Part shown: positions 1-8,607 of the stretch, in pieces | Position numbering within the stretch: the first letter of the stretch is position 1 | Layout: each line of letters opens with the position of its first letter | From: Lysobacterales bacterium | Lineage (GTDB): Bacteria; Pseudomonadota; Gammaproteobacteria; Nevskiales; Salinisphaeraceae | Assembly: GCA_002715985.1 (NCBI GenBank) | Contig: PBAO01000048.1 | Span: forward strand, 1 to 44,454 | Length of the DNA stretch: 44,454 bases | Direction: 5' to 3' | The notes under the pieces: generated by a model | The model's input: only the letters and a program-made list of their open reading frames with translations | Told to the model about the DNA's origin: nothing | Database searches by the model: none | Program-made: the position numbers and the translations under genes

Positions 1-8
1 GGGTTGGG

Positions 9-95
9 CCGCAAATCGCGCCCTGCGGCGTTGCGAGTCTTGATCGTGGCACGCCACGACGCGGCGACTCGCGCCTTGCAGGACACGATTTGCGG
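9..95. repeat. Long imperfect inverted repeat upstream of the purine permease gene
   Basis: The stretch can fold into one extended hairpin. Bases 9-18 pair with 86-95 (10 bp), 22-26 with 78-82, 27-29 with 73-75, 33-39 with 66-72, and the innermost arms are 45-50 and 53-58. It lies about 130 bp before the permease start, so it could be a terminator of an upstream gene, a dispersed genomic repeat, or a leader structure. There is no T-tract after it. Bases 96-225 hold no gene that I can support. Confidence 0.5.
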
Positions 96-225
96 ACGCC
101 AACGCGGCGCTCGCATGAAACGGCAACAGGCCCTGCGATATCCCGGGCGGGCGAGATAACCGCCGCCCGGGTGCCTGCCATCGACCTGCGCGTCGATGCC
201 CGCTTTTCATTTGTTGCCTGCGGCC

Positions 226-593
226 ATGAACGACTCCTCCGACGGACCCTCACGGACGGGCATGGCTGGTGCCATTGCCCGACATTTCGATTTTGCGGGC
301 GAGGGCACCGATTTCAGGCGTGAAACGCTGGGCGGGCTGACCACCTTTCTGGCCATGGCCTACATCATGTTCGTGAACCCCACGATCCTGGCGGCCGCCG
401 GCATGGATCGCGGGGCGGTATTCACCGCCACCGCGCTGGCCGCCATCGTGGGCACGACGCTCATGGGCCTGATCGCACGCTACCCGGTGGGCATCGCGCC
501 GAGCATGGGCTTGAACGCGTTCTTCGCCTATTCCGTGGTGCTGGGTATGGGCGTGTCCTGGCAGACCGCGCTGGTCGGGGTGTTGTTCTCCGG
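226..593 (+). pseudogene. NCS2/AzgA-type purine permease, 5' fragment disrupted by prophage
   Basis: This is the N-terminal part (about 122 residues) of a purine permease in the AzgA-like branch of the NCS2 family, a cytoplasmic-membrane symporter for adenine, guanine or hypoxanthine. The sequence shows the family's start: a short polar N-terminus, an RRETLGGLTTFLAMAYIMFVNP segment (first helix), and an SMGLNAFFAYSVV segment. The prophage begins after codon position 2 of a Gly codon. The open frame runs on to 633 inside phage DNA, adding about 13 foreign residues before a stop. Joined with the fragment at 40718-41705 it would give about 451 residues, normal for the family. The start at 226 is preferred on homology; 196 and 262 are alternatives, and none has a clear ribosome binding site. 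Confidence 0.85.
588..593. repeat. Target-site duplication, left copy (CTCCGG)
   Basis: The six bases directly before the prophage's TGTAGCC end are identical to the six after its GGGCACA end (40712-40717). Removing the prophage and one copy restores the permease frame through Phe-Ser-Gly-Ile-Ile-Phe. A 5-bp reading (TCCGG) is also possible but would break the TG...CA symmetry of the ends. Confidence 0.85.
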
Positions 594-636
594 TGTAGCC
601 GGCCGCGAAAAATCGGCGCGGGCCGTGAGATAACTT
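594..636 (+). promoter_or_regulatory. Prophage left end with candidate transposase-binding boxes
   Basis: Counting the first T of TGTAGCC as +1, there is GCGAAAAATC at +12 to +21 (605-614) and GAGATAACTT at +34 to +43 (627-636). Each matches eight of ten bases of the box GAGAAAACTC found twice at the other end, at +12 to +21 and +35 to +44. Equal spacing from both ends is what is expected of binding sites for a Mu-type transposase. Binding is inferred. Confidence 0.65.
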
Positions 637-686
637 GGTCGAGCTATTAGTTGCAGTATCTGAAAGTCTTTTGAGATTTGGACGGC

Positions 687-1496
687 TCAGAACAAGCCGG
701 CTTGTTGTCCTGCCAGCGTTGGCCAACCGTCTTTCCAGTTGCCGATAATCAGCTCTTGCCGTTCCGCTGCTTTTGCGCCACCACCCACCGTGTAAGTGAT
801 CTCAACGGCGCGCATCTCCAGGCCGTCGAAGACAGCCCGCATGTCGGGATGATCATTCACGCTAATAATCACTGTGCCAGCGGCGTTGCGCGCGAACTCG
901 GCCAGTCGCTCGTATTGCTCCCAGCCGAATTCCACACCATAGCCCTCGGTCTGCCAGTACGGCGGATCGCAGTATGTCAGCGTGTGTGGCCGGTCGTAGC
1001 GCAACGCGCAGTCGTGCCATGACAGATGCTCGATGTGCGCTTGGCTTAGACGCAGCCACGCCTCTGATAGGTCCTCTTCTAGACGCAGAATGTTTAGGCG
1101 TGGGCCGCTGGTTGTTGCGGTGCCGTAGCTCCGTCCGTCGACACGCGCACCGAACGACAGCTTCTGCAGGTACAGGAAGCGGGCCGCGCGCTGAATGTCT
1201 GTCAAGGTCTCGGGAACCGTGATCTTCATCCACTCGAAGATCTGCCGGCTGCTCAGGGCGTACTTGAACTGGCGCATGAACTCCTCGAGATGGTGCTTCA
1301 CCACGCGGTAGAGGTTTACGAGTTCCCCGTTGACGTCGTTGATGACTTCCACCTCGGACGGTGACTTCATGAAGAACAAAGCGCCAGCACCGACGAAGGG
1401 CTCTACGTAACAGGTGTGTTGGTTGTTAAAGAGCGGAAGGATGTGCGGCGCGAGTCGTCGCTTACCACCGATCCACGGGATGATTGGATTTGCCAT
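687..1496 (-). CDS. D12-class DNA N6-adenine methyltransferase (Dam-like)
   Basis: A 269-residue methyltransferase that transfers a methyl group from S-adenosylmethionine to adenine in DNA. Visible motifs are WIGGKRRL near residue 8 and EPFVGAGALFF at 32-42 (the SAM-binding FxGxG motif), and the catalytic DPPY at 177-180, in the order typical of the Dam/D12 (alpha) group. Length fits Dam enzymes. Target specificity cannot be read from the sequence, though Dam-type enzymes usually recognise GATC. It is the last gene before the prophage end, the place where Mu carries its DNA-modification gene mom, so protection of phage DNA against host restriction is the likely role. Two hairpins separate it from the tail genes, so it may be transcribed on its own. 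Confidence 0.9.
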   Translation of the reverse strand: MANPIIPWIGGKRRLAPHILPLFNNQHTCYVEPFVGAGALFFMKSPSEVEVINDVNGELVNLYRVVKHHLEEFMRQFKYALSSRQIFEWMKITVPETLTDIQRAARFLYLQKLSFGARVDGRSYGTATTSGPRLNILRLEEDLSEAWLRLSQAHIEHLSWHDCALRYDRPHTLTYCDPPYWQTEGYGVEFGWEQYERLAEFARNAAGTVIISVNDHPDMRAVFDGLEMRAVEITYTVGGGAKAAERQELIIGNWKDGWPTLAGQQAGLF

Positions 1497-1564
1497 CTGG
1501 CCGAGTCCTTGAACGTGATATACGCTGACCCGGCCTCTGCAGGGGCGGGACAGCCTTGGCTCGG

Positions 1565-1620
1565 CTCACGGCCTTGCTCCGTGAGTTGGGCGGCTCGCGT
1601 AGCGGTTCCAGCGCTACGCG
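1565..1620 (-). terminator. Two tandem hairpins between tail gene and methyltransferase
   Basis: CTCACGG (1565-1571) pairs with CCGTGAG (1579-1585), and CGCGTAGCG (1596-1604) pairs perfectly with CGCTACGCG (1612-1620) around a 7-base loop. They sit in the 150-bp gap after the last tail gene, read leftward. No T-tract follows either one, so they could slow or attenuate transcription into the methyltransferase gene rather than stop it fully. Confidence 0.45.
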
Positions 1621-1646
1621 GGTCGCTGTCTCTTATTTGTTCCGAA

Positions 1647-2600
1647 TCACGAGAGATACCGCGATTGGAAGTAGACTTCGATCGCGCCGGCGACGAACTC
1701 GTCTTTGCAGACCGCGAATACCATATCGACGAGCTGACCGTGATCTCGGTAGTCTTCGATCTCGCTGCACCGCACGTTCTGGCCGATTCGCATCGGGTAT
1801 GACGCGGGATCCGGGAAAGCCTGGTCAACTGTTGCGCCTGAATGGATCGAATCTCCGGATTCGACACGCCCACCATTCACGATCGGGCTGACAAAACCGC
1901 CGAGTGTTTCGCAGATGCCGCCCGCATAGACCGCATCGCTTTGAGCCGGCACACCCCCGGCATATCCGGCGCTAGCCTCGACGCCTGCCACAGAGCGTAC
2001 GAAAGCAGCGCCTCTGCCGAGCTTGAAAACATAGTTCGCATCGCGGTAAGCACCAAAGCCGATCTCAGCCTCGCCGGATTGCGACTTGAATGAACGGCCG
2101 GCGTAGACCAGACCAGCTGGCAGCGTGAGTGAGTCCGTCACGAGCGCCCCCTGGACGAATTCACCACTTGATTTCTGGCGGGATTCGATCTGTATGTATG
2201 GCGCACCCGCCCCGGCCCCTGGACGAATCAAGCGAGGCTCCCCGGCGGTGTAAGGCGCGCCGGTCGTTGTAGTGAAGCGCCGGTAGGACTTGCCCGCGAG
2301 ATTAACCGGCCCAAGACCGATCATTCGATCGATGAGGCCCGTTGTGCCTTCGAGGGTCTTTGTTTTCGTGGCCCACCAAGATGACCAGGCACAGAAGAAC
2401 GGTTGCTCGAACGCCTTGATGCGATACAGCGCGCGAACGTCGTCGGCGACTTGAGCGCGGTCTATGACAGTAGCGCCCATAGCCTCGGCGCGATCGATAT
2501 ACCAGCGTGTGATTTCTGCCGGCAGCATGCCGGCAAACATGCCGGAGCCGGCCGCCGACGCGCCGCGGAAATATTCAGGCGACTTGAATCGAACGGCCAT
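1647..2600 (-). CDS. Putative tail fibre-associated protein, unknown function
   Basis: A 317-residue protein that I do not recognise. The N-terminal 110 residues contain several Trp and charged residues (WSSWWATKTKTLEG). The rest is rich in Gly, Ala, Ser and Val in alternating patterns that suggest beta structure. It has no signal peptide or membrane helix. Its start overlaps the end of the receptor-binding gene (2575-4566) by 26 bp, so the two are translationally linked. Being last in the tail operon, it is most likely part of the fibre or tip, or a fibre-assembly partner. Function is inferred from position only. Confidence 0.6.
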   Translation of the reverse strand: MAVRFKSPEYFRGASAAGSGMFAGMLPAEITRWYIDRAEAMGATVIDRAQVADDVRALYRIKAFEQPFFCAWSSWWATKTKTLEGTTGLIDRMIGLGPVNLAGKSYRRFTTTTGAPYTAGEPRLIRPGAGAGAPYIQIESRQKSSGEFVQGALVTDSLTLPAGLVYAGRSFKSQSGEAEIGFGAYRDANYVFKLGRGAAFVRSVAGVEASAGYAGGVPAQSDAVYAGGICETLGGFVSPIVNGGRVESGDSIHSGATVDQAFPDPASYPMRIGQNVRCSEIEDYRDHGQLVDMVFAVCKDEFVAGAIEVYFQSRYLS

Positions 2601-4566
2601 TCTGCAAGACCTCTGCTAGGTTGAATATCTGACCGACGATGCCGGCCGAAGGCGTGTTGAACCCGGTCTCCCAGGTAGCGAAGAACACATCCGGCGCGAT
2701 CTGTATTAGCTCGCTGTAGCCGCCCCCGAACTGTGAGTAGGTGTAGCGGTACTGGTGAGCGACCGTATCGAGATTGTCGTATGACAGCCGAAGACCGAGC
2801 CCGATGCGCCCGAACTTCGACCCGCGCTGTTCGTCTAGCGGAAGCGAGCTCTGCCAGGCGATCTTGTCGGTGCCGCTGCCGAGTTGATGACCTAGGCCGA
2901 GCGCGACTTTCTTGTTTTCGAACGAGACCCATTCGGGCTTCGAATTCGCCTGCGGTTTTGCCCACGTGATGCCACCGTCGGTGGACACCGACTGCATGTC
3001 GTACAACGACACCGTGTTGCGAAAGATGCCGAGCATCGAACCGTCGACCGCTTCGGCAAAATGCCATTCGTTGGTGCCGTTGGCATCGAACGGGGTGCCG
3101 AAAAACCAGTTTTCAAGATCGTCGGTGTACATGACTGCGCTCTGGTCGCCGATCTCGTCGGCCGTGTACGTGCAGAGCAGGATGCGCCCGGCGTTGGGCC
3201 CGTGCTGAAGCTGCACGATATTGCCGGCAGAGCCGTACGAACTATTAATGATTCCGTAGATCTCGTGGATCGGGCCGAGCTCCCCGGTTTCGAGAATCTC
3301 GGCCCAGAAGAAATTCCGATCCGTGTCGTACTCGCGTGGCGTGCGATTGACTGCCGGTCCACCGCGACTACCCAAAACGACCGGCACGCCGGTCTTCGGG
3401 TGTCGTACGAACGGCGCACCCGATGAGCCGTTCTCGGCGCGTGACGCATCGCCAAAGTCGAAAATGTTTCGGAATTCGCTGATCCCCAGCACTTCGAACG
3501 TATCGGTGTCGTAATCGATCAACTTGTAGACGCCCCGTGCGGGAACCGTATCGGTGTTTGGCTGATCGGGATCGAGATTGCCCCACGACACGTAGATACG
3601 CCCTGGCCGGACCAATCCGGTTTTCGGTTGTCGCTGACGCTTTGTGCCATCGATATAGGGCTTCGCGATCCAGAACTGTTCCTTGATAGGTACTTGCGCG
3701 CCGTACCAGGCACGATCGCGTGCATAGTTGAGTTCGGGCTCGCTGTACCCTCCACGCCACTGCATTTCCGCCAAACGCGCGGCCGCTTGGGACATGAATC
3801 CGTTCTGCAGGCCCGTGCTATGGCCGGGAATCGCAATACCGCCGCGTTGCGTTACTCGCGCGAGCGCCACCCCCGAACGATCTACTGATTGGTGAATATC
3901 CTTAGAAGGACTCGCCGTGATCGCATCGACCGCGCGCTGCACTTTCTCGACGCTGGCGTACGAGCTAACGGCAGACGCACCGTCGGTGCGATTGACGTAG
4001 ATAGTGAAACTGTCGTCGTTAGCGACCGTGAAATAAGCCGCGTTCGGCACGTTGGTGCCGAGCGATGCTTCGGCGTCGACATCGACCAGGTCCGGTACCA
4101 GCGAGAAGTCGAGGGTCGGAGCCGATTGATAGCCGTGCCCGGGATAGTCGATCAGAACGGCCTCGACCGAGCCGTTCTCGATCGATACACGCAGCGCCGC
4201 CGGCACAACTGGATTGCCGCCAACGGTCAGCAGCGTATAGACGCCGTCCTGGCCACCAGTGCCGGCGTTCTCGAGATAGATGGCTGTTACGCCCTGGCTT
4301 CGCGCCGCTTCGACGCTAGGCCAGAACGTGAGCACGCCGCGGGTGAGCGCCGACCTTGCATTGATCTGGGCCAGGCGCCCCGCATACGCGATGTCTTGTT
4401 GGAACGCGGCCATCTGCTTCGCGATGTTTGGTCGGCTGCGGCCGCCCTCCGGCAGATCGACGTCGCGCGGTGTTTTCTCGTCGACCAGGTCATCGATGTG
4501 CTGCAGGTTCCGTGTTGTTCGCGCCCAGTTCGCGGCGCTGGGTGGGTTGTCGAATTGATAGCTCAT
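2575..4566 (-). CDS. Tail receptor-binding protein with sialidase-like (Asp-box) domain
   Basis: A 663-residue protein placed directly after the J-like tip protein, where tail fibres are encoded. Residues 1-70 look like a helical virion-anchoring region. Residues 75-200 resemble a small beta domain. From about residue 290 to 660 the sequence looks like a beta-propeller of the BNR/sialidase type. A consensus Asp-box, STDGGITW, is at 528-535 and a weaker relative (MYTDDLENW) at 479-487. Sialidase-like propellers bind or cleave surface glycans, so this is the probable host-recognition protein. Whether it is an enzyme is unknown: the arginine triad of sialidases cannot be assigned by eye. Alternative: a non-catalytic glycan-binding propeller. 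Confidence 0.7.
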   Translation of the reverse strand: MSYQFDNPPSAANWARTTRNLQHIDDLVDEKTPRDVDLPEGGRSRPNIAKQMAAFQQDIAYAGRLAQINARSALTRGVLTFWPSVEAARSQGVTAIYLENAGTGGQDGVYTLLTVGGNPVVPAALRVSIENGSVEAVLIDYPGHGYQSAPTLDFSLVPDLVDVDAEASLGTNVPNAAYFTVANDDSFTIYVNRTDGASAVSSYASVEKVQRAVDAITASPSKDIHQSVDRSGVALARVTQRGGIAIPGHSTGLQNGFMSQAAARLAEMQWRGGYSEPELNYARDRAWYGAQVPIKEQFWIAKPYIDGTKRQRQPKTGLVRPGRIYVSWGNLDPDQPNTDTVPARGVYKLIDYDTDTFEVLGISEFRNIFDFGDASRAENGSSGAPFVRHPKTGVPVVLGSRGGPAVNRTPREYDTDRNFFWAEILETGELGPIHEIYGIINSSYGSAGNIVQLQHGPNAGRILLCTYTADEIGDQSAVMYTDDLENWFFGTPFDANGTNEWHFAEAVDGSMLGIFRNTVSLYDMQSVSTDGGITWAKPQANSKPEWVSFENKKVALGLGHQLGSGTDKIAWQSSLPLDEQRGSKFGRIGLGLRLSYDNLDTVAHQYRYTYSQFGGGYSELIQIAPDVFFATWETGFNTPSAGIVGQIFNLAEVLQNGRSIQVA

Positions 4567-4573
4567 CGGATCC

Positions 4574-7500
4574 TCAATCGGAAATCGTGACGGCGCGTGT
4601 CGTGGTGTCGGTACCCTCGGGACCGGTCAGGGTCTGGGTGATCGTGTAGGTGTCGGCAGCGGCGTAGGTGTGCGTCGGCGCAGCCGTGGTGGCTGTCGCG
4701 CTGTCATCGCCCCAGTCGTACGCGTAGCTATCGACCGTGCCACCGGCGTGCTGGTCGATGATCGATACATCGCGGCCCGAGACCTCGACGTCGAAGGCGG
4801 CCACCGGCGCGGTGTTTGAGACCTGAATATAGCTCTGGCGCGTCTCCGTGTTCGAGCCGTACCGATTGCTGGCCTCGAGCTCGACCGTGTAAAGGCCCGG
4901 TGATCGATAGATATGGCTCGGGTTCTGCGCGGCGTCGGTCGCACCGTCCCCGAAGCGCCACAGCCAAGCGCTGGGCAGTTGGGCGCTCACATCGAAGAAT
5001 TGGACACTGTCGCCGACGCGCACCGAGCGATCGGGCGAGTAGAAGCTGGCCACCGGGGCGTTGTTGCCCTCGAGGTCAAATGTCTTTGTGGCCGGCGGGC
5101 TTGGCAGGCCGCCGGTCAGCGCCGTAACCGTGAGCGTGTACTCACCGGGATCGACGTTGAGCCACGTCGCGCTGGGGCCTGTGACCGTGACGGTTTCCGG
5201 GGGCTCGTTGTCGCTATTGAGCGTAACGCGGTACGCCGTCACGGCATCCTGATAATCCCAGGAAAACATCGCCTGCACGAGCTTGGTTTCGCCGTCGGCC
5301 GCGGTGTATAGCCGTTCGATCGCGGTCAGGCCCGTGGGCCGGCGGGGTCGCTGGATCCGGCCACGGCCGATCTCGGTCGCCAGCGCGGCCGCGCGGTCGA
5401 TGTAGTCATACTTGTCGACGTAGGTCACACCGGCCATGCGATAGGTGCCCTCATCGGTTTCTTGCACGGAGGTCAGGCGCACGCGCTCGGGCTTGATGTC
5501 GCCGGCCAAGACCCAGACGGCGTCGCGGCCGCTCGGCGGGTCGGTCAGCGGCGTATCGATATCCAGGGTCTGCACCGTGCCGGCAGCCGTGATGACGCGG
5601 CGGACCAATCGCCGGCCGGCATGCACCAGGATCAACAGGTAGTCGATGCCCGCGCGCAGCGTGACCGGCGCGTCGAGCGTGACCTGGTCGGCCGTGGCCG
5701 TATCGATGCGCCCGCCATGACGCTGCCGGGCGCGACGGGTATCCATGATCTCGACCACCTCGCCCGGCGCCCGCACGCTACCGGCGCTGCCTGTCGCCCA
5801 CCGCACGATGCCGCCGAACTGGTTGTTGGCCAGATACGAGCGGGCCACTCGCTGTGCGCAGCCGGCCTGTGTGCTGTAGGCATCGACCTCTTTGGTGATG
5901 ATGCCCAAGCGCTGGATCGCCTTGTCATCATCGACGACAACGGGCTTGCGAGCGCCCAGCTCCGCATCATCGTGGTAATAGGCGATCACCCGCGTGAATT
6001 TGCTCGACAGGTCGGTGCCTTCACGCACGAACAGGCCATCGACCACGTTGGCGGTGGTATAGGTATAGACCGGCTCGGCCGGGCGGTCCTGTGTGGGTAC
6101 CAGCTTGCCGCCGCCCCAGAACGCGCTGCCGCGGAATGCGGCGACAATCATGTCGAAGACGCGCCAAGCCGCGCGGCGGTTGGCCAGATAGGCAAAGAAT
6201 GTCCAGCGCGGTTCGGTGCCACCGCCCGGCGCCGGCACGCCCTCATCGCAGTACTGGCCGATGCGGTATAGCTCCCAGATATCGATGTCGCGAGTGGCCA
6301 GAAAGTTGCCCATGCCCCAGCGCTTGTTCGTGGCCACGAGCAACAGGTTCCAGGCCGGGTTGTTCGACTCGGCCATCTTGAGCGTGCCGTCCCAGACGCC
6401 GCCGGTGGTGCCGGGCCCGGACGTCGCATAGCGACGCGTGGCCGGGTCGTAATTGCGCGGTACCGGGCACAGGTGGCCGATCCAGTGATACGCGCGCTTG
6501 GGCACGGTGGCGAACTGATCGGCGCTGGCCTGGAAGGCAAAGTAGCTGCGCAGTGGATAGCGCAGTTTTTCATCGACCACCTCGGTGAGTGATTCCCAGC
6601 GGAACGCATTCACGACAAGCGAGCTGTCCGAATCTTCATCCAGGCGCGAGACACGAATGTTGTACGGTGCGCCGCCAGTGAGCTCGACCTCCCACTCGCG
6701 CTCGTAGTTGGCCTGGGTCTTTTCGCGCACGCGCTCGGCCACGGCCTGGACATAGCCGCCGCCGTTGCTTTGCACCTCGAACAGCACGCGAACGCTGGCC
6801 TTGCCGATGCGATCGCCGGACGAGCTGTCACGCATGCCGGACAGCCAGCGCAGGCGGATTCGGCATCGGTTCACCACGTCGTTGGTGATCGGCATGGTCA
6901 CCGGCGTGCCGTAGCGCACATCGGCGGTGACGCTGACTTCATTTTCAACGCGCGGAAAATCCGGCACGTAGCTCTGATCCTGCGTGCCGAGCCGCCAGGC
7001 GAACTTGCCGGCCAGGTTGGTGGAGCCGTCGTCATTGGCGATCGGCACATCGTCGAGATAGACGCTGGCCAGGCCGTTGACCGGGCCGCCACAGGGGCCC
7101 TGCGTGATGATGTCGATGCCACGGGCCACGGCCGTGCTGCGCGCCGAGTTATCGGCCTCGTCGATGCCGCCGCCCCCGCCTTTACCGCCGCCGCCGGCAC
7201 CGCGCAGGACATAGTCACGCCCGTCGGTTACCGCGCGTTGACGCCCGTCGCCGCCGACCAGCCAGTGCAGTGCCGCCATCGGCTGGCCTTGGGCGCTTGC
7301 GCCGCCTGCTGATGTATCACCGTCGGTGACGACGCCGCCGTCCGGGTCGAAATCGATCCGGCCCTGTTGGTAGCTCTGGATACTGGCCGAGCCCACGACC
7401 GAGCCGGTGAACCCGGTACCGAGCAGCACGGGCAGTGTCGCGCCCTGGGCGCTGGCGTTGATCGCGCCGTCGAAGACGCTGTTGGGGTCTTCGTCGCGTG

Positions 7501-7903
7501 CCTTCTGGGCGTCGGGCGACGGTGCCAGCATCTGGCTGATGCCGCCGATCGTCACCGAGATGCCGATCGATACCAGCCAGCCCTGGCCGGTCACGGCACC
7601 GATGGCCACGAGCGCCACGCCAATGATCGTTTGGAACAGCCCGTCGCCGCCGGCCAGCACGGGCAGGATGTAGATCGTCGGGCCCTCGGCGTTCTCCAGC
7701 GTGCATTCGCGCGTGCTGGCCAGCGTACGATCGCCCACGACGACCCGGTAGCGGCGTTGGTGATCGCGGCCAACGAAGGCGGCCTGAAAGCCATCGAGTA
7801 GCTTGCAGAGCGCATGGGCCGCCTCGGCCGGGCTGGCCACGTCCAGCCGGAACCGGTCGCCAAAGCGCAGCGCGAGATCACCGCCAAGCACGACATCACG
7901 CAT
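4574..7903 (-). CDS. Tail tip host-specificity protein: lambda gpI-gpJ fusion with C-terminal PKD domains
   Basis: 1109 residues. Residues 1 to about 180 resemble lambda tail assembly protein I: an N-terminal ubiquitin-like fold (RFRLDVASPAEAAHALCKLLDGF), then a glycine-rich double hydrophobic segment around residues 80-125 ending in ISQMLAPSP. A glycine-rich linker (GGGGKGGGGG) near residue 240 is followed by the gpJ core. The C-terminus carries a fibronectin III-like domain (about 855-945) and two PKD-type domains (about 947-1029 and 1030-1109), seen as WRFGDG...PSHIYRSPGLYTV and YDWGDD...PTHTYAAADTYT. In lambda, gpJ forms the tip that contacts the receptor and gpI is a separate assembly factor. 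The 8-bp overlap with the K-like gene continues the order M, L, K, I, J. The PKD domains probably aid surface binding. Confidence 0.85.
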   Translation of the reverse strand: MRDVVLGGDLALRFGDRFRLDVASPAEAAHALCKLLDGFQAAFVGRDHQRRYRVVVGDRTLASTRECTLENAEGPTIYILPVLAGGDGLFQTIIGVALVAIGAVTGQGWLVSIGISVTIGGISQMLAPSPDAQKARDEDPNSVFDGAINASAQGATLPVLLGTGFTGSVVGSASIQSYQQGRIDFDPDGGVVTDGDTSAGGASAQGQPMAALHWLVGGDGRQRAVTDGRDYVLRGAGGGGKGGGGGIDEADNSARSTAVARGIDIITQGPCGGPVNGLASVYLDDVPIANDDGSTNLAGKFAWRLGTQDQSYVPDFPRVENEVSVTADVRYGTPVTMPITNDVVNRCRIRLRWLSGMRDSSSGDRIGKASVRVLFEVQSNGGGYVQAVAERVREKTQANYEREWEVELTGGAPYNIRVSRLDEDSDSSLVVNAFRWESLTEVVDEKLRYPLRSYFAFQASADQFATVPKRAYHWIGHLCPVPRNYDPATRRYATSGPGTTGGVWDGTLKMAESNNPAWNLLLVATNKRWGMGNFLATRDIDIWELYRIGQYCDEGVPAPGGGTEPRWTFFAYLANRRAAWRVFDMIVAAFRGSAFWGGGKLVPTQDRPAEPVYTYTTANVVDGLFVREGTDLSSKFTRVIAYYHDDAELGARKPVVVDDDKAIQRLGIITKEVDAYSTQAGCAQRVARSYLANNQFGGIVRWATGSAGSVRAPGEVVEIMDTRRARQRHGGRIDTATADQVTLDAPVTLRAGIDYLLILVHAGRRLVRRVITAAGTVQTLDIDTPLTDPPSGRDAVWVLAGDIKPERVRLTSVQETDEGTYRMAGVTYVDKYDYIDRAAALATEIGRGRIQRPRRPTGLTAIERLYTAADGETKLVQAMFSWDYQDAVTAYRVTLNSDNEPPETVTVTGPSATWLNVDPGEYTLTVTALTGGLPSPPATKTFDLEGNNAPVASFYSPDRSVRVGDSVQFFDVSAQLPSAWLWRFGDGATDAAQNPSHIYRSPGLYTVELEASNRYGSNTETRQSYIQVSNTAPVAAFDVEVSGRDVSIIDQHAGGTVDSYAYDWGDDSATATTAAPTHTYAAADTYTITQTLTGPEGTDTTTRAVTISD

Positions 7904-8606
7904 CGATCAGCTCCCGATGGCGCATGCATTCCACGGTGATATCGCGCCAATAGCCACCGTAGGGCGTGATGGTCGACAGGCCGCCAGGCGGGTGATGGAT
8001 CATGCGACCGTCGCCGAGATACAGGCCCGAGTGACACGGCTTGGGGCTGGCCAGGGCCATCACGATCATGTCGCCCGGCTGTAGCGCGTCCGGATCGACC
8101 TCTTGCACGAAGCCTGCCCGGGCATAGTTGGCGCGATACAGATCTTCGGCCCGGTCCGGGTGCCACCAGCCATCCGTGCGACGGAAATCCTGAACCTCGA
8201 CGCCGAAGTACGCGGCCAGCGCGTCGCGCGTGCAGGCCCAGCAGTCGATGGCGCCATGTATGAACGGCCGCTCGAGCAGCGGCAACGTGTAGCCGCGGGG
8301 GTGACACTCGACCCAGGTGCCACTGGGTAGGCCAACGATATACCAGGGCAGCGCCGAGGCCTCGCAGTGAACACGGTCTTCGGCCGACGGGTTGGCCGAG
8401 ACGTTGACATGGCTGTGAACCAGCGCCTGGACGGTGCCGGTCTCGGCCGCTGCCAGATAGTCCGCCGGCGCGATCTCGAAGTGATGCCGCGGATTGCCGT
8501 GGATGTTGCGACAGGCCACGAAACGATGATCCACGACCAGGCCACACATCTCGCGGGGCGCCTGATCGCGCGCGTAAGCCAGGGCGTCTTTCTGCCAGGA
8601 GCGCAT
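7896..8606 (-). CDS. Lambda gpK-like tail tip protein: JAB/MPN plus NlpC/P60 domains
   Basis: 236 residues from the ATG at 8606, chosen because it lies 1 bp after the L-like gene; the open frame extends further upstream inside L. The N-terminal half has a JAMM-type metallopeptidase signature (EMCGL, then HSHVNVSANPSAED). The C-terminal half has an NlpC/P60 signature with Cys in IDCWACTRDAL and His in KPCHSGLYLGDGRMIHH. Lambda gpK has the same two-domain build and is a tail-assembly protein thought to process or cut peptides, perhaps peptidoglycan, during assembly or entry. Catalytic residues of both domains seem present. Confidence 0.88.
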   Translation of the reverse strand: MRSWQKDALAYARDQAPREMCGLVVDHRFVACRNIHGNPRHHFEIAPADYLAAAETGTVQALVHSHVNVSANPSAEDRVHCEASALPWYIVGLPSGTWVECHPRGYTLPLLERPFIHGAIDCWACTRDALAAYFGVEVQDFRRTDGWWHPDRAEDLYRANYARAGFVQEVDPDALQPGDMIVMALASPKPCHSGLYLGDGRMIHHPPGGLSTITPYGGYWRDITVECMRHRELIDA

Positions 8607-8607
8607 A

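Noticed and set aside
589-593. 5-bp target duplication TCCGG as in Mu
   Set aside because: It would leave the right terminus as ...ACAC instead of ...ACA; the 6-bp reading gives matched TGT/ACA ends and equal distances to the end boxes.
196-633. Open frame ending inside the prophage, as an intact 145-residue gene
   Set aside because: Its last 13 codons are phage DNA; the host gene is interrupted at 593.
3889-4590. 233-residue open frame on the plus strand
   Set aside because: Antisense to the receptor-binding protein gene; no ribosome binding site or domain.
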